Assembly: GCA_907163375.1 (NCBI GenBank)
Contig: CAJQUW010006804.1
Coordinates: 186,001-250,000, forward strand
Reading direction: 5' to 3'
Length of the DNA stretch: 64,000 bases
Source: Prostheceraeus crozeri
Lineage: Eukaryota > Platyhelminthes > Polycladida > Euryleptidae
The translations under genes and the position numbers were made by a program. Shown piece by piece: positions 61,643 to 64,000 of this stretch (within the stretch, counting starts at the first letter, position 1; each line of letters starts with the position of its first letter). Under the pieces are notes generated by a model. That model made no database searches. It was not told the DNA's origin and was given only the letters and a program-made list of their open reading frames with translations.

Positions 61643-61919
61643 CTTGTCTTAACATGTGATGAGCAGCGCCTGCGTGAAGCGCCTCAATCTCGGATGCGGT
61701 ATTAAGTGATTGCAGAATGCACTCCGCCCTCGACGTGCCTGCGTCAAAGCAGTGCCTTCCTGGCTAATTCACTCTCTCAACAGATGGTCCGTGGCCTTGT
61801 GGTTAGAGGGCATGCATGTACGTCTACTAGCTACAACGTCGCTGGTTCAAACCTACTCACGACTGATGAGGCCTAACAGGCCGAAACATGTCTCGTGGTG
61901 GTTACATCTGTTGAGATAT
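61643..61919 (+). mobile_element. tRNA-derived SINE, right (plus) copy
   Basis: Head CTTGTCTTAACATGTGATGA, leader to about 61785, box A TGGCCTTGTGGTTAGAGGG (61792-61810), box B GGTTCAAACC (61844-61853), then the hammerhead-like segment and tail to CATCTGTTGAGA, where similarity to the left copy stops. The boxes are 33 bp apart, within the range of RNA polymerase III internal promoters. Just upstream (61619-61642) lies the end of another monomer (AATTTATCAGGTGCCAGGCT plus G) in the same orientation, so the copy derives from a head-to-tail array. Confidence 0.82.
61857..61898 (+). ncRNA. Hammerhead ribozyme motif (type I, minimal stem III) in SINE
   Basis: All conserved core positions can be read. 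CTGATGA (61863-61869) is followed by stem II GGCC-TAACA-GGCC (61870-61882), GAAA (61883-61886), a minimal stem III C-AT-G closed by A-U, and the cleavage triplet GTC (61890-61892). Stem I pairs 61857-61862 (TCACGA) with 61893-61898 (TCGTGG), five Watson-Crick pairs plus one G-U. Predicted self-cleavage falls after C61892. Stem III has only two pairs, as in some retroelement hammerheads that act best as dimers. Activity is not shown; the motif could also be a decayed or coincidental match. Confidence 0.7.
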
Positions 61920-61925
61920 GATAAA

Positions 61926-63409
61926 GCATACTATGCATCATCATTTTTCTAATGATTTTCAGTTTTAATGATCTTAGGCATCGAAGAATTTAAAAGCGAC
62001 TCGTTAAGGCGAATTATCTGAAATGCATCGCTTCAGAGATGCATTGTCTCGTTGTTTTCTTTGCATGTGCAGCTGTGGCATCAATGATAGGCCAAATATG
62101 ATAGTGAAAAATCATAAAAATGGTGTACTACCTTATGGTCAGTCTAACATTGTCCACACGTTCAAATATTCTGTTTTACTGTTTTTGTGCTATTCTTGCA
62201 AGCATGGAATAACTTCAACAGAAATAAAGAGATCATTGTTCAACAGAAATAAAGAGATTATTAATGTAATCGATGCGCATTCGAAGTCATTTTTTACAAA
62301 ATAGATGACCATGAATGAATAGAGAAATACGAATTGTGTTGGTTCATAGATCCAGAAAATATATCTTATGCATGGGTGATCATATGGTGTAATTTTTGTC
62401 ATGCTGAAATGAAAATACATACATATAGGCCTGCATGTAAGTAATAGTAAAAACTCCTTCTGTGAAAATATGAGGTATGTTCGATTGCTAATCTTCGAAG
62501 TGATGAACTCAATGGCGAACATGCAAGCATGGAAACGAACATTAAAATATTTTGAAAATAATTGGTTTAGCATGAACGAAGAAAAATAATCGTCATACAA
62601 AAGATGTACAAATACAATCCTATCAGTGATAATGAGTAACCCCCTATGACTAACTTATGTTCAAGGCATTTAGCAACTGGGTTGCATGAGCTGCTGTAAA
62701 TTTATCAGAATCAAAATTATCGCAATTTGTCCGTTGATTTCATGTCACGAGGTAACTTTTTTAAACACGCTTAATGAATAATTGAAAAACCCTATCACCG
62801 TTAATTACAACTCTTCGTGCATCGTGCTTTATTCTTTAAGGTGCGAAAAAGAAGTACTCTGTCTAATACTTGACTTCAAGCATACATGTATCACGGCTCA
62901 TTATGACTTATTTTTCAGACACAATGGAGATGGCAGCGACGTTTTAGGAAAACTGCAATGTCTTTCTTTTTTAGGAAGCTTTCTATTTATGGGACAGATT
63001 TGCGACCAGTGTCAGTGTCGTTCAGCTGGTTCCCCTAACCCGATCAGCAACCCCTACCGAAATTTTATCAATCTCCTGAACAACGAAAAAGAAACGAACT
63101 CCAAATTTTAGATATCTTATTTTCTACGTATTCTGCAGCATTCCACCAATCTTGAATAACATCGGCTTCATACTTTCGCTACAATGAGATTTCAAAAATT
63201 TGTATGTGCGACTGACTTGTCGAATTTTGCACTACTTTCGCTCAAGAACTATTTATTACCTGCTGTTGGTGTTTATTGAAAAGCTGAGACCAACAGAAGA
63301 AGGTCCAGACTAGGCATGCGAAAACGCCAAGCTTTCGCGAGACTCCTCGCACTCCTCGCATCTTCCGGGCTTACACGGTGGCTGTATACGTCAAGAGTGG
63401 ACCACGGCC
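61926..63409. other. No gene recognised; weak exon candidate at 62920-63111
   Basis: On the plus strand, an acceptor-like TTATTTTTCAG at about 62910-62920 precedes an open stretch (HNGDGSDVLGKLQCLSFLGS, later FLFMGQICDQCQC) ending at a stop at 63109-63111. No family is recognised. The rest is AT-rich non-coding sequence. Confidence 0.3.
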
Positions 63410-64000
63410 CTACCAACTGGCTAGTTCATACTTGCGATTTAGCTCAGGTCTATGAGTGTCAATTATATGCGCTTCGATGACTCTAGGTACTACAGGAGTA
63501 GTGCAACGTTTCATTATCATCACGTGAAAGTCTTTGATAGTTAGAGAATTATTGCGGTCATTTTTAGAATAGTTAGCAAACGCACTATTTTTTGCATTTA
63601 TTCTGAAACTATATTCGTGTTCGCGAACTCTAGTTTGAAATTGCCTACTGGTTTATATACTGTGCCTACATAATTTTTGCTACATTATTTACAAACAAAC
63701 GAATAGACAATGAATCTGTCGTCACAGGTGTAATTCTTAAGCATATTTTCACAAATTTTGCAGTTGGAATGCTTTATGCTTTGCTTTTTGTATTCGTGGC
63801 TTTTGTGCAAACACGCGTTTCGCAGACTTATTGACAACTCTGATAGGAAAATCAAATTTGCGCACGATCTTGTTAATTATGTTATTACATCTATCACCGA
63901 TGTAGTCTAATTTCAAAACAGCTTGTTTTTCATTTTTGGTGGTAGATTTTTTCTTTTGTTTTCTGTTATAATTTTTCTCTCTATTTTTCAGAACTCTATC
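63410..64000 (-). pseudogene. Penelope-like element relic, endonuclease region, runs off window
   Basis: Minus-strand sequence entering at the window edge. It reads a linker rich in K/R (N-R-K-Q-K-K-K-S-T-T-K-N-E-K), L-D-Y-I-G-D-R-C-N-N-I-I-N-K-I, then a degraded C-S-K-N-Y-V-G in place of YIG. In another frame follow TRVREHEYSFRINAKNSAFA, FHVMIMKRCTTPVVPRVIEA and HIIDTHRPELNRKYELASW before the stop at 63410-63412. This order matches the C-terminal GIY-YIG endonuclease of Penelope-like elements. Frame changes and stops are present. The reverse transcriptase, if it remains, lies beyond 64000. Confidence 0.75.

Larger units (their letters stand above)
61287..61925. repeat. Large palindrome of two inverted SINE copies
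   Basis: Left arm 61323-61613 and right arm 61643-61919 are inverted copies with scattered mismatches, separated by a 29-bp loop (61614-61642). The innermost arm sequences (ATGTTAAGACAAG and CTTGTCTTAACAT) match perfectly. A transcript across it would fold into a duplex of roughly 270 bp. Confidence 0.88.

Overview
The window looks like intergenic, repeat-dominated DNA from an animal, most likely an invertebrate. The grounds are AT-rich sequence with no operon-like gene packing, no long intact open frame, and relics of several transposon groups typical of metazoans: Penelope-like elements, non-LTR retrotransposons, Tc1 and mariner elements, hAT elements, MITEs and a tRNA-derived SINE. I could not identify the species and recognise no cellular protein gene. 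A few short open stretches with acceptor-like 5' edges (near 42.4-42.9, 50.5-50.8 and 62.9-63.1 kb) are the only candidates for host exons, and they are weak.

Layout. 0-8 kb: a Penelope-like reverse transcriptase relic, a non-LTR reverse transcriptase relic, a hAT transposase relic split by a mariner-type element with clear 30-bp inverted ends, and a second Penelope-like relic. 10-17 kb: a TA-flanked MITE (copy A), a 1.06-kb hAT-type element with 8-bp flanking duplications, and a mariner-type element with a full-length but broken transposase. 17-22 kb: a hAT-like end, a foldback hairpin, and a Tc1 element of about 1.67 kb with near-perfect ends and a degenerate full-length transposase. 24.6 kb: a 26-bp minisatellite.

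27.4-39.6 kb is the most striking block: three head-to-tail copies (4414, 3323 and 4403 bp) of a composite unit. Each unit carries a 1743-bp non-coding core with its own inverted ends (GGGCTTGTC...GACAAGCCC), sitting between long inverted arms. The arms themselves contain a diverged direct repeat of about 545 bp. The middle unit lost about 1.1 kb of its left arm and has about 20 bp of filler at the break. A site at 51.56-51.60 kb looks like the same flanking sequence without the core.

40-45 kb: a CR1/L2/jockey-type non-LTR element (endonuclease end plus reverse transcriptase) and MITE copy B, which holds an 82-bp insertion between 11-bp direct repeats. 46-56 kb: hAT-like ends, a SINE fragment, three dispersed copies of an AATTAATTGA-rich repeat and a hairpin with arms of about 45 bp. 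Near 56.1 kb is a relic of a retrotransposon-associated ELTVP-type domain, and near 56.9 kb is MITE copy C. 61.3-61.9 kb: a large palindrome made of two inverted copies of a tRNA-derived SINE. The right copy contains a sequence meeting the hammerhead ribozyme consensus, including a GUC cleavage triplet. 63.4-64 kb: a third Penelope-like relic (GIY-YIG endonuclease part) running off the window.

Nothing here works as a pathway. The window records successive insertion, nesting, tandem duplication and decay of mobile DNA. All calls come from reading translations and repeats by eye; no database search was run.
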